Positions 34,028-43,089 are shown, counted from the stretch's first letter. The stretch: DNA of 64,000 bases from Amycolatopsis sp. GM8 (GCF_021653975.1 NZ_JAJKFK010000003.1:1-64000); one strand, 5' to 3'. Numbers and translations: made by a program. Notes: generated by a model from the letters alone, not told the origin.

Positions 34028-36183
34028 CGCAGCTCGACAGTCGTCAGGTCCGGCGCGCCGATCCGGGCGACCTCGCACCCGAGGAGGGTCCCGCACGACG
34101 GGCACACGAACTCACGGAGTTCGAGCTCGGCATGCAGCCGGACATACGGCCCGTGCGCTTCGGGTTCGACCGTGCGCCGCACCGCTCGCGCCGTCCAGTC
34201 GAAGCCAGGCCCGAACGAATGGCGGCACCGGCATACGACATCGCCGTCATCGCTCAGCAAGAGCGACGGGGTCAGCGTCCGGGTCCCCGGAACGGGTTCG
34301 TCGGACGCCGTCGCGGCCGGCACTCGCCCAATGCGCGCTGCCCGGATCGCGGAGCGCCGTGCGGTGGTCGCCGATGCGTCGATCGCACCGGAGCGGTCCA
34401 CGACCACCCCGTAGACGTCCTCCGCGTGCCCGACGCTGACATAGCCGTCGACGACGTCGGCCGCCACGTCCTTCGGGTCCCGGTCGATCGGGTCGCCGAA
34501 CCCGCCTCCGCCCTGGAAGCTGTAGGCGAGCACGTCCCCGCGGTTCAAGGTGAAGAAGCCCGGCTTCGCGCCCAGGGACACCCGCTCCCCCTGCCACCCG
34601 TCATGCTCGGCGAACGTGGTGACCCTGCCGACCGGGGACAGCCCGTCGACCCTCTTCAGGACCTCGTTGCGGTTGCAGGAACCTTCGTAACCCCCGAACA
34701 GCCCGACGCTGTTGGGCACCTCGACGCCGTGGCCGACGATCATGGTCTCCAGGCTGTCCACGTCGTGCGGGGTGAACGCCAGACCCACCGTCGCGCCGCC
34801 CCGCTGGCGCCCCGGTCCCCCGGAGTCCGCGATGAGCGCGCGATAGAGGTACAGCACCGGGCCGGTCGCCTCGTGGCTCTCCACATTGGTGATCGCCGGC
34901 CGGGGCACGCAGAAGTCGCCGGAGGCGTTCAGTCCGTCGTGATCGTGGTACGCCCCGCCGCCCCCCGCGGTCGAATCGAGGAAGAAGTTGCCATATGGCT
35001 GGCCGTCCCGATTGCTGCCCGAGAGCACCAGCGCGGTCATCGAACCCTTCGTCACCGCGGTCGCGTCGGATGCCGATTCCGCCGACACGACGGCGAGCCG
35101 GGACAGGGCCGCGACGCTGACATTGGTGACCACCCAGATCGACCCGATCGTCGCCGAGGACACCGGCGCGGGCCAATTGGCGTTGACGACGCTTCCCTTC
35201 GGGGCGCGGATGGTCAACGGGCGCAGCAGCCCCTCGTTCCAGCGCAGGCCCGACCCGAGGATGGGCAGCACAGCGGTGAAGACGCCGCCGACCAGACCGG
35301 AATAGGTGGCGTTGATGAATCCGGGCGCCTGCGGCGAAGTGCCCGCGAAGTCGAAGATCAGCTCATCGCCCGACTTGGTGAGCGCGAGGTGGTACTCGTA
35401 CAGCCGGTTCTCGTGACCGTCGTGCTCGAGGTAGTCGATGGCGCGGAAGGTGCCGTCGGGCAGGGTCCGGAGCCGGTCGCGCAGCTGCTCTTCGGAGTGG
35501 TCGATCTCCATTTCCATGACTCGCAGGACCCGGTCGACCCCGTAGCGGTCGCACAACTCGACGAGCCGGCGGCCCGCGACCGTGTTCGCGGCGATCATCG
35601 CCTTGAGGTCGAGCCCGACCGCCATCGGCAGCCGGGTCATGCCCATGATCATCTGCCAGAGGTCCTCGCGGATCAGACCGCCCTCGACGAGCTTCACGCC
35701 CGGCAGCAGCATCGCCTCCTGCTGGATGTCCCGCGCCTTGATCGACCAGCTGCCGAAGTTCATGCCGCCGATGTCGAGCTGGTGCGCGCAACATCCCACC
35801 CAGGCGACGTGGACCCCCTCGTGGAAAACGGGAGCCACCACGGAGACGTCGGGCTGGTGCAGGGCACCCCGATAGGGGTCGTTGAGGACGAACATGTCGC
35901 CCTCGCGAATCCCCGGGTTTTCGGAGAAGTCCTTGACGATGTTCCGGACCACACTGGCCATCGAGCCGGAGTGGAACAACACCTGCGGGCCCATCGTCAC
36001 GATCGAGCCGTCGGCCAGATAGGTGCCGACATTGAAGTCTGTGGCGTCGGTGACGACGGGCGATCCGGAAACCGCCTGCAGCGTGATCGCCTGCTCTTCG
36101 GTGATAGCGGACAGTCGGTGGCGGACGACCTCGAACGTGATCGGGTCGATCTCCACGCTGCTTCCGGCAGCATTCGTCTGCAT
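34024..36183 (-). CDS. Hydantoinase B/oxoprolinase-family subunit fused to acetone-carboxylase-gamma-like domain
   Basis: A 719-residue protein. Residues 1 to about 540 match the HyuB/acetone carboxylase alpha-type family (DPITFEVVRHRLSAITEEQ; NDPYRGALHQPDVSVVAPVF; HQLDIGGMNFGSW; FAGTSPQAPGFINATYS; DSTAGGGGAYHDHDG). The last ~120 residues are different: DGDVVCRCRHSFGP and LREFVCPSCGTLLGCEVAR resemble the zinc-binding gamma subunit of acetone carboxylase. With HyuA this family either hydrolyses cyclic amides with ATP or carboxylates ketones such as acetone and acetophenone; the gamma-like domain favours carboxylation (inference). Seven bases separate it from hyuA. Confidence 0.85.
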   Translation of the reverse strand: MQTNAAGSSVEIDPITFEVVRHRLSAITEEQAITLQAVSGSPVVTDATDFNVGTYLADGSIVTMGPQVLFHSGSMASVVRNIVKDFSENPGIREGDMFVLNDPYRGALHQPDVSVVAPVFHEGVHVAWVGCCAHQLDIGGMNFGSWSIKARDIQQEAMLLPGVKLVEGGLIREDLWQMIMGMTRLPMAVGLDLKAMIAANTVAGRRLVELCDRYGVDRVLRVMEMEIDHSEEQLRDRLRTLPDGTFRAIDYLEHDGHENRLYEYHLALTKSGDELIFDFAGTSPQAPGFINATYSGLVGGVFTAVLPILGSGLRWNEGLLRPLTIRAPKGSVVNANWPAPVSSATIGSIWVVTNVSVAALSRLAVVSAESASDATAVTKGSMTALVLSGSNRDGQPYGNFFLDSTAGGGGAYHDHDGLNASGDFCVPRPAITNVESHEATGPVLYLYRALIADSGGPGRQRGGATVGLAFTPHDVDSLETMIVGHGVEVPNSVGLFGGYEGSCNRNEVLKRVDGLSPVGRVTTFAEHDGWQGERVSLGAKPGFFTLNRGDVLAYSFQGGGGFGDPIDRDPKDVAADVVDGYVSVGHAEDVYGVVVDRSGAIDASATTARRSAIRAARIGRVPAATASDEPVPGTRTLTPSLLLSDDGDVVCRCRHSFGPGFDWTARAVRRTVEPEAHGPYVRLHAELELREFVCPSCGTLLGCEVARIGAPDLTTVELR

Positions 36184-36190
36184 GGGAACC

Positions 36191-38320
36191 TCACATCGCC
36201 AGGGTGATCAGGAGATTGCCGACGGCGTCGATCGAGACCCATTGGTTCGCGTCGACGTAGACCGTCGTTGTCGGGTGCTCGACGACGGCCGGGCCGGGGA
36301 TGCGGTCGCCGGTGCGCAGTGCCGGCCAGGGCACGATCGTCGCCTTGAGCCAGCCGCCGCTGACGACGTCGTAGACCGGCCGGGTCGCCCGCTCGACTTC
36401 GGCGTGATACTCGGGCGCGTGCACCGCGAAGGCAGGGCTCGGGGTGTGACCGACGGCCTCCACCCGGAAGGTCGTGAGCTCGATGCCCGCCTCGCGGAAC
36501 GCCGCCCCACGGCCGTAGGTCTGCTCATAGGTCTCTTCGAAATCCCCGATGAGCGTCTGCGTGGCGGCATCGTCGAACGGGCCGTCGCCGATCGGGATGA
36601 TCAGCTCGTGCGTCTGGCTCCGGTAGCGGACGTCGGCACTTCGCTGGATGACCATCTGATCGTCCGGCACGCCGTTCTCGCTCAGCTTGGACCGGCAGCC
36701 ACGCTCGAGTTCCGCGAAGACCGCGGCGATGTGAGCGCTGTCGAGGTCGAGCCACGGCTCCGCGTTGCCCGGAGTGGTCCGGACCAACTGAGAGATCTCG
36801 GCGGAATGGTGGATGTCCGAAGCGAGCGCCCCGTAGGCCGAGTGCGCCATCGAGGTCGCCGGCACCAGAATCTGCCGGACGCCCAGCTCCGCCCCGAACC
36901 CGGCGCAGTGCATCGGACCGGCGCCACCATAGGCGTAGAGCACGAAATCGCGGGGATCCATGCCCCGCCCGACGGTGAGCTCGCGCAGGGTGTCCGCCAT
37001 CTTCGCGTCGACGATCCGGCGGATGCCGGCGGCCGCCTCGAAGGTGCTCAAACCGAGCGGTTCGGCGATCTGCTCGCGGATCGCGGCCTCGGCCGCCTCG
37101 GGGTCGAGGCTCATCCGGCCGCCGAGGAACGTCGTGGGGTCGATGATGCCCAGCACCAGGTCGGCATCGGTGACCGTGACACGGGTGCCCCCGCGGCGAT
37201 AGGCGACCGGACCGGGGAAGGCACCGGCGCTCTCCGGCCCGACCAGCAGCTTCCCGCCGGCGACCTGGGCGATGGATCCGCCTCCGGCGCCGATCGCGGT
37301 GATGTCGACCATCGGGGCCGACACGTGGTACTTGCCGACCTCGGTCACCCCCGAGATCACCGGGCGACCGTCGACGATCAGCCCCACATCGAAGCTCGTT
37401 CCGCCCATGTCGGTGGTGATGACGTTGGCGTGCCCCAGTTCGGACGCGAGATACCGCGAGCCGATCACACCGCCCGTCGGCCCGCTGGCGAGCAGGAGAA
37501 CGGCACGTGACGCGGCATCGCGGGCGCTCATCACACCGCCGATGCTGTTGAGCACGCTGAACCGGCCCCGCAGCCCGCGCGCCTGGAGACTACTTTCCAG
37601 CCGCTCCAGATATTTCGCCACGGTCGGCCCGAGGTAGCTGTTCAGCACGGTCGTCGCCGTGCGCTCGTATTCGCCGAGCACCGGGCTGACCTCGCTGGAA
37701 AGACTGATGTAGGCGCCATCGCCCGCGATGTCGCGGATGATCTCGCGAACGCGTCGCTCGTGCTCGGGATGCCGGAACGACCACAGGAAGCACACGGCGA
37801 AGGACTTGGCGCCGTTGTGGCCGAGTTGCTCGACGGCGGCACGGACGGCCGGCTCATCGAGGGGGACGAGGACGTTCCCCGCCTGGTCGACCCGCTCCGG
37901 CACCTCGGCGATCAACTGCCGCGGGGTGATCGGCAGGGGGTAGCTCCTGCTCTTGAACTGGCTGAGGGTCTCGGTGGGCATCCCGGCGGTGAAGCCCATC
38001 AGGCGCTGGATGATCAGCGTGTCCCCGAACCCCTGGGTGGTGATCAGCCCGGTCGCGGTGCCGTTCCGCTCGATCAGCGCGTTCGTCGCCTGCGTCGTGC
38101 CGTGGCCGAAGCTCTCGACCTTGCCGAGCATCTCCTCGACGGTCTCGCCCCGGTCCGCGGCGACGAGTTCGAGCGCGGTGAAGACGCCCTCCTCTAGGGC
38201 ATGGGGTGTGGTCGGCGCCTTGTTCGTGTGGATGCGCCCGGCGGCATCCATCACGACCAGGTCGGTGAAGGTGCCGCCGGTGTCGACGCCGACATACAGC
38301 TGCTCGCTGGCTGGGTCCAT
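36191..38320 (-). CDS. Hydantoinase A/oxoprolinase-family ATPase subunit
   Basis: A 709-residue HyuA-family protein: YVGVDTGGTFTDLVVMD (N-terminal phosphate-binding motif), FGHGTTQATNALIERNG, SSEVSPVLGEYERTATTVLNSYLGP, SGPTGGVIGSRYLA, TTDMGGTSFDVGLI and YGGAGPMHCAGFGAELGV are all canonical for ASKHA-fold HyuA/acetone carboxylase beta-type subunits that use ATP to activate the substrate. ATG at 38320 follows GGGAG by six bases. It is the first gene of the leftward operon and lies opposite a SnoaL paralogue and IclR regulator. Confidence 0.9.
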   Translation of the reverse strand: MDPASEQLYVGVDTGGTFTDLVVMDAAGRIHTNKAPTTPHALEEGVFTALELVAADRGETVEEMLGKVESFGHGTTQATNALIERNGTATGLITTQGFGDTLIIQRLMGFTAGMPTETLSQFKSRSYPLPITPRQLIAEVPERVDQAGNVLVPLDEPAVRAAVEQLGHNGAKSFAVCFLWSFRHPEHERRVREIIRDIAGDGAYISLSSEVSPVLGEYERTATTVLNSYLGPTVAKYLERLESSLQARGLRGRFSVLNSIGGVMSARDAASRAVLLLASGPTGGVIGSRYLASELGHANVITTDMGGTSFDVGLIVDGRPVISGVTEVGKYHVSAPMVDITAIGAGGGSIAQVAGGKLLVGPESAGAFPGPVAYRRGGTRVTVTDADLVLGIIDPTTFLGGRMSLDPEAAEAAIREQIAEPLGLSTFEAAAGIRRIVDAKMADTLRELTVGRGMDPRDFVLYAYGGAGPMHCAGFGAELGVRQILVPATSMAHSAYGALASDIHHSAEISQLVRTTPGNAEPWLDLDSAHIAAVFAELERGCRSKLSENGVPDDQMVIQRSADVRYRSQTHELIIPIGDGPFDDAATQTLIGDFEETYEQTYGRGAAFREAGIELTTFRVEAVGHTPSPAFAVHAPEYHAEVERATRPVYDVVSGGWLKATIVPWPALRTGDRIPGPAVVEHPTTTVYVDANQWVSIDAVGNLLITLAM

Positions 38321-38429
38321 ACTGCGCTCCCTGATGCGGGTCACTTGTGTGCGTCGCTGTCGCGCGCGACCGTGTGGTGGAGGGTCCGAGATCGCAGCTA
38401 ACCGCAGCCATTCCGGGGTGTCGATATTC

Positions 38430-38448
38430 TTTTCCGTTATGAGGAAAA
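38430..38448. promoter_or_regulatory. IclR-type palindromic operator candidate
   Basis: TTTTCCGTTATGAGGAAAA is a palindrome with perfect 6-base arms and a 7-base centre, between divergent hyuA (starts 38320) and the SnoaL-IclR pair (starts 38548). A related site is at 30486-30504. IclR regulators typically bind such AT-ended palindromes in divergent regions. The rest of 38321-38547 holds no gene I can support. Confidence 0.6.
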
Positions 38449-38547
38449 TGGCCTGCCGGTGGCCGGAAGGGCGTGGTTACACTCCGATCGACCGCCTTGC
38501 TGTGGCCCGGGCGACGATGCCCGGGCGGAGGAACGAGGGAAGATGCC

Positions 38548-38997
38548 ATGAGCCATCACGAAGATCGCTCCGACGGTCAGCGATTCAGGGCCACCCTCGA
38601 CAGTTTCTTCGCGGCCGAGACCCGGTACGTGGCAGCCGGCGGCGCCGAGGTGGGCGCCGATTTCGGAGAGATGGCGGCGCACCTGCATCCCGAGGTCGTC
38701 ATGCATCAGGGGCCGCGGGTCCCCTTTCCCGGTGACTGGGTCGGCGTCCACGGGATCGAGCGCTTCTTCGCCGCCTTCTCACAGACCTTCCGGTCGATCG
38801 ATCTGCGTGAGATCCGGTATTTCACGGGCGACGAGGGCCTGGCGATCCGCCTGCGGTTGCGGGCGATCGCCCGGGCGACGGGCCGCCAGGTGGACTCGCG
38901 GGTCGGGCACCTCATCCTCTTCGACGACGGACTGATCCGCGATTGGACGGTCTTCTACCTCGATCCGGTGGCGGTCACGAAGGCGACCCGTTCATGA
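38548..38997 (+). CDS. SnoaL-like (NTF2-fold) protein, paralogue of the one at 29930-30400
   Basis: A 149-residue NTF2-fold protein. Compared with the leftward paralogue it keeps FFAAETRYVAAGGAEVGADFGEMAAHLHPEVVMHQGPRVPFPGDW and GLIRDWTVFYLDP, roughly half the residues matching by eye. ATG at 38548 follows GAGGGA. Its stop overlaps the IclR start as ATGA. Two copies flanking one pathway suggest hetero-oligomer partners or steps on two related intermediates. Confidence 0.8.
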   Translation: MSHHEDRSDGQRFRATLDSFFAAETRYVAAGGAEVGADFGEMAAHLHPEVVMHQGPRVPFPGDWVGVHGIERFFAAFSQTFRSIDLREIRYFTGDEGLAIRLRLRAIARATGRQVDSRVGHLILFDDGLIRDWTVFYLDPVAVTKATRS

Positions 38998-39767
38998 CCG
39001 GCCGGGCTGATATCTCGCGCGAAAGCGGCCCGCCGATGACGTCGGTCGACAACGCGCTGAGGATCGTCATGATGCTGGGCCAGCATTCATCGGTGCGGGT
39101 GTCCGATGTGGCCAGTCAACTCGGCATCTCCGTATCGACCGCGCACCGGCTGCTCTCCGCGCTCGTCTACCGGAAATTCGCGGAGAAGGACCCCACAACC
39201 CATGCCTACTCGGGCGGGACGGCCGGGCGAGCCTGCTTCGGCGGGCTCGGCGACGCCGACGTACTCGCGGTAACCCGTCCGTATCTCGAGCGCCTGAGCC
39301 GTGAACTGCGCGAGACCACGCAACTTCTGGTGCTGCAGGGCAAGAATGTCAAGTTCATCGCGGCGGCCGAGTGTACGCAGGCATTGCGAACCACCTCCCG
39401 CGTCGGATTGTCGATGCCCGCGCATTGCTCTTCCGGCGGAAAGGTGCTTCTGGCGGACCTGGAACCGGCTGAGTTCCGGGCGCTCCACCGCGATTCGCAT
39501 CTGCCGTCGCGGACGCAGCACTCGATCACGAACCTGACCGAACTGGAAGCCGAACTGACCAAGGTTCGGCGGGCGGGCTACGCCATGTCCCTCGGTGAGG
39601 GTGAGCCCGATGTCGCGGCCGTCGCCGTCGCGATCCGGAACTCCTCCGGCCGTGCGCTGGCCGCGATGGCTGCCTCCGGACCGCGTTCCAGGATGCCGCG
39701 AAAGCACATGATCGTCATCTCCGAAAGTCTCGCGTGGGCGGCGCGACAGATCGCCGGAGCACTCTGA
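38994..39767 (+). CDS. IclR-family transcriptional regulator
   Basis: A 257-residue IclR regulator. The winged helix is at the N-terminus (NALRIVMMLGQHSSVRVSDVASQLGISVSTAHRLLSALVYRKFAEKD), followed by the IclR effector domain (TTQLLVLQGKNVKFIAAAECTQALR; SMPAHCSSGGKVLLA; YAMSLGEGEPDVAAVAVAIRN). It probably represses or activates the divergent hyuA operon and the SnoaL-EthD-liv operon through the TTTCC-type palindromes. Effector unknown, likely the pathway substrate. Confidence 0.9.
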   Translation: MTGRADISRESGPPMTSVDNALRIVMMLGQHSSVRVSDVASQLGISVSTAHRLLSALVYRKFAEKDPTTHAYSGGTAGRACFGGLGDADVLAVTRPYLERLSRELRETTQLLVLQGKNVKFIAAAECTQALRTTSRVGLSMPAHCSSGGKVLLADLEPAEFRALHRDSHLPSRTQHSITNLTELEAELTKVRRAGYAMSLGEGEPDVAAVAVAIRNSSGRALAAMAASGPRSRMPRKHMIVISESLAWAARQIAGAL

Positions 39768-39949
39768 CTACAGCGAAGCCGATCCAGGCGTCTTTGGTTG
39801 CGGAGTTGGCCGAGGCCATCGATTTCCGCGGTGACGGTTTCTCCGCCGAGGAGGTAGCGTTTCGGGTCGCGGGTGTGGCCGACCCCGCCGGGGGTTCCGC
39901 ACAATGGTCAACCACTCCCGGGTGCGCCGCACGGGCTGGCCGATGACCA

Positions 39950-40140
39950 CCGCCAACTCGACCTCCCCCGGCATCAAATACTGGATCACCGCCCACAACG
40001 TCGGCGTCGCGAACGGCCGCCCACCCAGACTCGGGTTCGCAAGCGCGATCGCCCGCCGCTCACCCCCACGCCCCCCGGCACCAGATCACGGCCTGCGCCG
40101 CCAAGCCACGCAACCGTTGCCACCGCCACAGAACGCCAGA
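39950..40140 (-). pseudogene. Remnant of a gentisate 1,2-dioxygenase-like cupin
   Basis: The reverse strand encodes an in-frame segment ERRAIALANPSLGGRPF followed by ATPTLWAVIQYLMPGEV, very like the region before the cupin motif in gentisate/hydroxynaphthoate dioxygenases. Upstream, in other frames, LWRWQRLRGLAAQA and GRDLVPGGV look like the adjoining family segment (W-R-W...L..AG.LVP), so frameshifts have broken it. The expected following HRH motif is missing: sequence after PGEV is unrelated. No start codon or full frame survives. The rest of 39768-40164 shows nothing else I can support. Borders are approximate. Confidence 0.6.
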
Positions 40141-40164
40141 TTCTGTAGAACAGAAACGCCCAAG

Positions 40165-40950
40165 TTACGTCTTGGGCATCCACCGGACTGCCCGCCGTTC
40201 CAGGGTCGCCAGCAGCAGGTCGACGGACACCGCGAGTGCCGCCGCGACCAACAGCACCGCGATGATCTGGTCCGATCTGAACGACACCTGGCCATGCGAG
40301 ATCAGGGAACCCAGGCCGGACTCCGCGCCCAGTAGCTCCGATCCAATCGTTGCCTGCAGCGCGTAACCGACGGTCACCCGCGCACTGCTCGTCACCCACA
40401 GCGACACGGCCGGGAAGAACACGTGCCGCAGCAGGTCGAAGGCATTCGCGCCGTGCACACGCATGTTCTGGACGAGCAGGCCGTCCACTTCGCGAACGCC
40501 GGCCGCCACGTTGAGGGCCACGAAGACGACCATCACCGCGACCACGAGCAAAACCTTGGGCTCGTAGCCGAATCCGTACCACACCACGAAGATCGGCAGG
40601 AGCAAAATACGCGGAACCGCGTTCGCGAAAACGATGATCGGTCCAATGATATCGTTCAGCCTTTTCGACAGACCGATCGCGATACCCAAGGCAAGACCTG
40701 CCAGTTCCCCGAGAACCCAGCCGATCGCCAGTACCACGACAGTGCTCTCCAAGGCACGCCACAGGTCGCCGCTCGCCGACAGCGAGCCCAGTGAATGCCA
40801 CACGTCGCTCGGCGACGAGAAAAAGTTCGCGTTGACCCATTCCTGGTCGGCGGCGACTTGCCACAGGGCCACCACGACAACGACCAATGCCGTCCGCGCG
40901 AGCAGTAGCGCCCAGCCACTTCCGACACGATTGAGACGAGTGGTGCTCAT
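40165..40950 (-). CDS. ABC transporter permease, nitrate/sulfonate/taurine type
   Basis: A 261-residue permease with about six membrane helices of the SsuC/TauC family. The cytoplasmic EAA-like loop is MRVHGANAFDLLRHVFFPAVSLWVTSSARVTVGYAL. ATG at 40950 has GGAGG five bases upstream and overlaps the preceding permease gene as ATGA; the ATG at 40962 is less likely. The operon has two different permeases, suggesting a heterodimeric channel. Confidence 0.88.
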   Translation of the reverse strand: MSTTRLNRVGSGWALLLARTALVVVVVALWQVAADQEWVNANFFSSPSDVWHSLGSLSASGDLWRALESTVVVLAIGWVLGELAGLALGIAIGLSKRLNDIIGPIIVFANAVPRILLLPIFVVWYGFGYEPKVLLVVAVMVVFVALNVAAGVREVDGLLVQNMRVHGANAFDLLRHVFFPAVSLWVTSSARVTVGYALQATIGSELLGAESGLGSLISHGQVSFRSDQIIAVLLVAAALAVSVDLLLATLERRAVRWMPKT

Positions 40951-41711
40951 GCGGGCCTCCATTCCTTAGCACGCCGCTCGACGAGAACAAGGCCCGCGTC
41001 GACGCACACCGCGACGACGGCGATGATCATCAGAGCGCCGATGACGGTCGCCGCGTCCAAGCTCTCCTGTCCACTCTGGACGATGTGACCCATACCTTCG
41101 TTGGAGCTGAGATATTCGACGAACACGGCCGCGGCGAGTGACCATGACCAGCTGAGCCGGAGACTGGTGATGAGCCAGCCCACGATCGCCGGGACGTACA
41201 CCTCCCGGACCGTCCACCACCGGCTCGCACCCAGGATCTGCACGTGATCCAGATAGCGCCGGTTGATGGAACGCAGGCCGTTGAACACCGCGAAGAAGCT
41301 GATGAAGACCACGAGACTCGACACGAAGTACGCCTTGCACGCGACGGTGGTGCCGAAGGCCAGGACGAACAACGGCGCCATGGCGATCTTCGGAACGGCA
41401 TTCGCGGCCGCCACGAACGGCATCACCAGCCGGGCGAGCACATCAACCCCGGCGATCAGCACGGCCAGGGACACCCCGACCACAGTGCCGAGCAGGTATC
41501 CCAGAAGCGCCTCCTGCAGCGTGGTCCACAGGTCGGACCAGCCGTCCGTGTACGTGCCACTGGACCAATCACCGATCCAGCGGAATACCTCGGCCGGAGT
41601 GCCGATCGTCAGTTTGTTGGCGACGTTGGCCTGACCGGCGTACTGCCATACCACGAAAAACGCCACAACCAGCACCAACGTGGCTGAACGATTCAGCCAT
41701 CTTTTCCGCAT
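40947..41711 (-). CDS. ABC transporter permease, nitrate/sulfonate/taurine type
   Basis: A 254-residue permease with about six membrane helices. The family loop HVQILGASRWWTVREVYVPAIVGWLITSLRLSWSWSLAAAVFVEYL is present, and VPKIAMAPLFVLAFGTT is typical. It lies 29 bases after the ATPase gene and overlaps the next permease by four bases. Substrate set by the binding protein at 44165-45274. Confidence 0.9.
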   Translation of the reverse strand: MRKRWLNRSATLVLVVAFFVVWQYAGQANVANKLTIGTPAEVFRWIGDWSSGTYTDGWSDLWTTLQEALLGYLLGTVVGVSLAVLIAGVDVLARLVMPFVAAANAVPKIAMAPLFVLAFGTTVACKAYFVSSLVVFISFFAVFNGLRSINRRYLDHVQILGASRWWTVREVYVPAIVGWLITSLRLSWSWSLAAAVFVEYLSSNEGMGHIVQSGQESLDAATVIGALMIIAVVAVCVDAGLVLVERRAKEWRPA

Positions 41712-41740
41712 TCGTCCGTCCCTCTTTCGACTTCATCGTC

Positions 41741-42589
41741 TCAGTTGCCGACGGCATCCGGAATCCGTAGCTTGTTCGCCGCAAGAACCTCGCCTTCGAG
41801 GTCTTTCCAGATAGCACGGTAGAGTTCCGTGAACTCTTCCGTCATTTTCACCTCGAGCAGATCCCGCGGCCGGGGCAGGTCGATCTTGTAGTCGCCGAGA
41901 AGCCGGCCGGGACTCGCGGTCAGCACCAGAATCCGATCGGACATGCCGATCGCTTCTTCGAGATCGTGGGTGACGAACAGTACGGTGTTCTTCCCCGCCT
42001 CGTCCCACACGTGCAGCAGATCGTTCTCCATCAATGTCCGCGTCTGGATGTCGAGGGCGCTGAAAGGCTCGTCCATGAGCAAGATGTCCGGCTCATAGAC
42101 CAACGTCGAGGCGACGGCGACCCGCTTGCGCATACCACCGGACAGTTGATGCGGATACCGGTCCGCGAAATCCAGCAAACCGACCCGGGCCAGCCATTCA
42201 CGAGCCCGTTCGCGCGATTCGGATTTCGGCCGGCCGCGGAACCTCAGGCTCAGCTCGACATTCTGCAGTGCGGTCCGCCACGGAAGGAGCGCGTCCTGCT
42301 GGAAGATGAACCCGACATCACTGCGGATCCCCGTGACCACCTCTCCCCCGATTCTCACCTGCCCATCGGAGGCGGGGCGCAGGCCGGAGATCGCCGAGAG
42401 CATGGTCGATTTCCCGCAGCCGGTCGGCCCCACGACCGAGACGAACTGGCCGGCGGGGATCTCCAGCGAAATGTCCTGCATGGCAACGAACTCAGTGGTG
42501 TCGTTCGTGGATGACGGGTAGCGCTGCGTCACGCGATCAAGTTCCAGCGAACGGCCGGCACCGTTGCCGGCGTCACTTCTTGGCGTCAT
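41741..42589 (-). CDS. ABC transporter ATPase, nitrate/sulfonate/taurine type
   Basis: A 282-residue ATP-binding subunit of the SsuB/TauB/NrtD class. Walker A GPTGCGKST, FIFQQDALLPWRTALQNVEL (family-typical), signature LSGGMRKRVAVA, Walker B ILLMDEPFSALD and switch VTHDLEEAI. ATG at 42589 has GGAG upstream and overlaps the cupin gene stop as ATGA. An in-frame upstream extension belongs to the cupin gene read in another frame and is not included. Confidence 0.92.
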   Translation of the reverse strand: MTPRSDAGNGAGRSLELDRVTQRYPSSTNDTTEFVAMQDISLEIPAGQFVSVVGPTGCGKSTMLSAISGLRPASDGQVRIGGEVVTGIRSDVGFIFQQDALLPWRTALQNVELSLRFRGRPKSESRERAREWLARVGLLDFADRYPHQLSGGMRKRVAVASTLVYEPDILLMDEPFSALDIQTRTLMENDLLHVWDEAGKNTVLFVTHDLEEAIGMSDRILVLTASPGRLLGDYKIDLPRPRDLLEVKMTEEFTELYRAIWKDLEGEVLAANKLRIPDAVGN

Positions 42590-43089
42590 GCGCCATCTCC
42601 TGTCCGGTTGACGGGAGGCAGGGTTTCGACGGCCGCGACGTCGATGCCGTGCCGTGCCGCGTCGATCTGAAAGAGCCCGTTCGACGGCCGTACCGCCGCG
42701 ATCTCGCTCTCGCCGTGGAGCCGCGTGCAACGCAGCCCGAGTTGTTCACCGAGTTCCTGATTGTCGAGCATCTCGGCCGGCGGCGGCGGGCTCGCCGCCT
42801 CCATGGTCAGGCAGGGCACGCTGCCGCGGTTCCACGACCAATGGATCGCGTTACGGGGAACCCGGTGGAAGTCACCCGCCTTCAGGTGATAGGGCTGCTC
42901 GCCCACGAAGGTCCACATCTCACCCTCGACGATGTAGCTGATCTGCTCGTAGTCGTGTGCGTGCGGCCGCGTGTGATACCCGGGATCCCGGCGGATGACG
43001 TAGAGCGCGCATTCATTTCCGACGGCCATCCGAAAACTCGTCCCGTCGGGCCGGACATCGTTCTGAGAGTTGTTCCAATATGTCGGCAT
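42586..43089 (-). CDS. Cupin-domain protein
   Basis: A 167-residue single-domain cupin. Motif 1 GYHTRPHAHDYEQISYIVEGE supplies two His and a Glu, motif 2 GDFHRVPRNAIHWSWN the third His, so a divalent metal site is expected. Members act as dioxygenases, isomerases or sensors. ATG at 43089 follows GGAAG. It lies inside an ABC importer operon between an esterase and the ATPase gene, so it probably acts on the imported compound or its hydrolysis product (inference). Confidence 0.82.
   Translation of the reverse strand: MPTYWNNSQNDVRPDGTSFRMAVGNECALYVIRRDPGYHTRPHAHDYEQISYIVEGEMWTFVGEQPYHLKAGDFHRVPRNAIHWSWNRGSVPCLTMEAASPPPPAEMLDNQELGEQLGLRCTRLHGESEIAAVRPSNGLFQIDAARHGIDVAAVETLPPVNRTGDGA

Noticed and set aside
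39734-39946. A 70-codon plus-strand frame after the IclR gene
   Set aside because: Starts inside the IclR gene and has no ribosome binding site or known domain; the region is better explained as decayed sequence.
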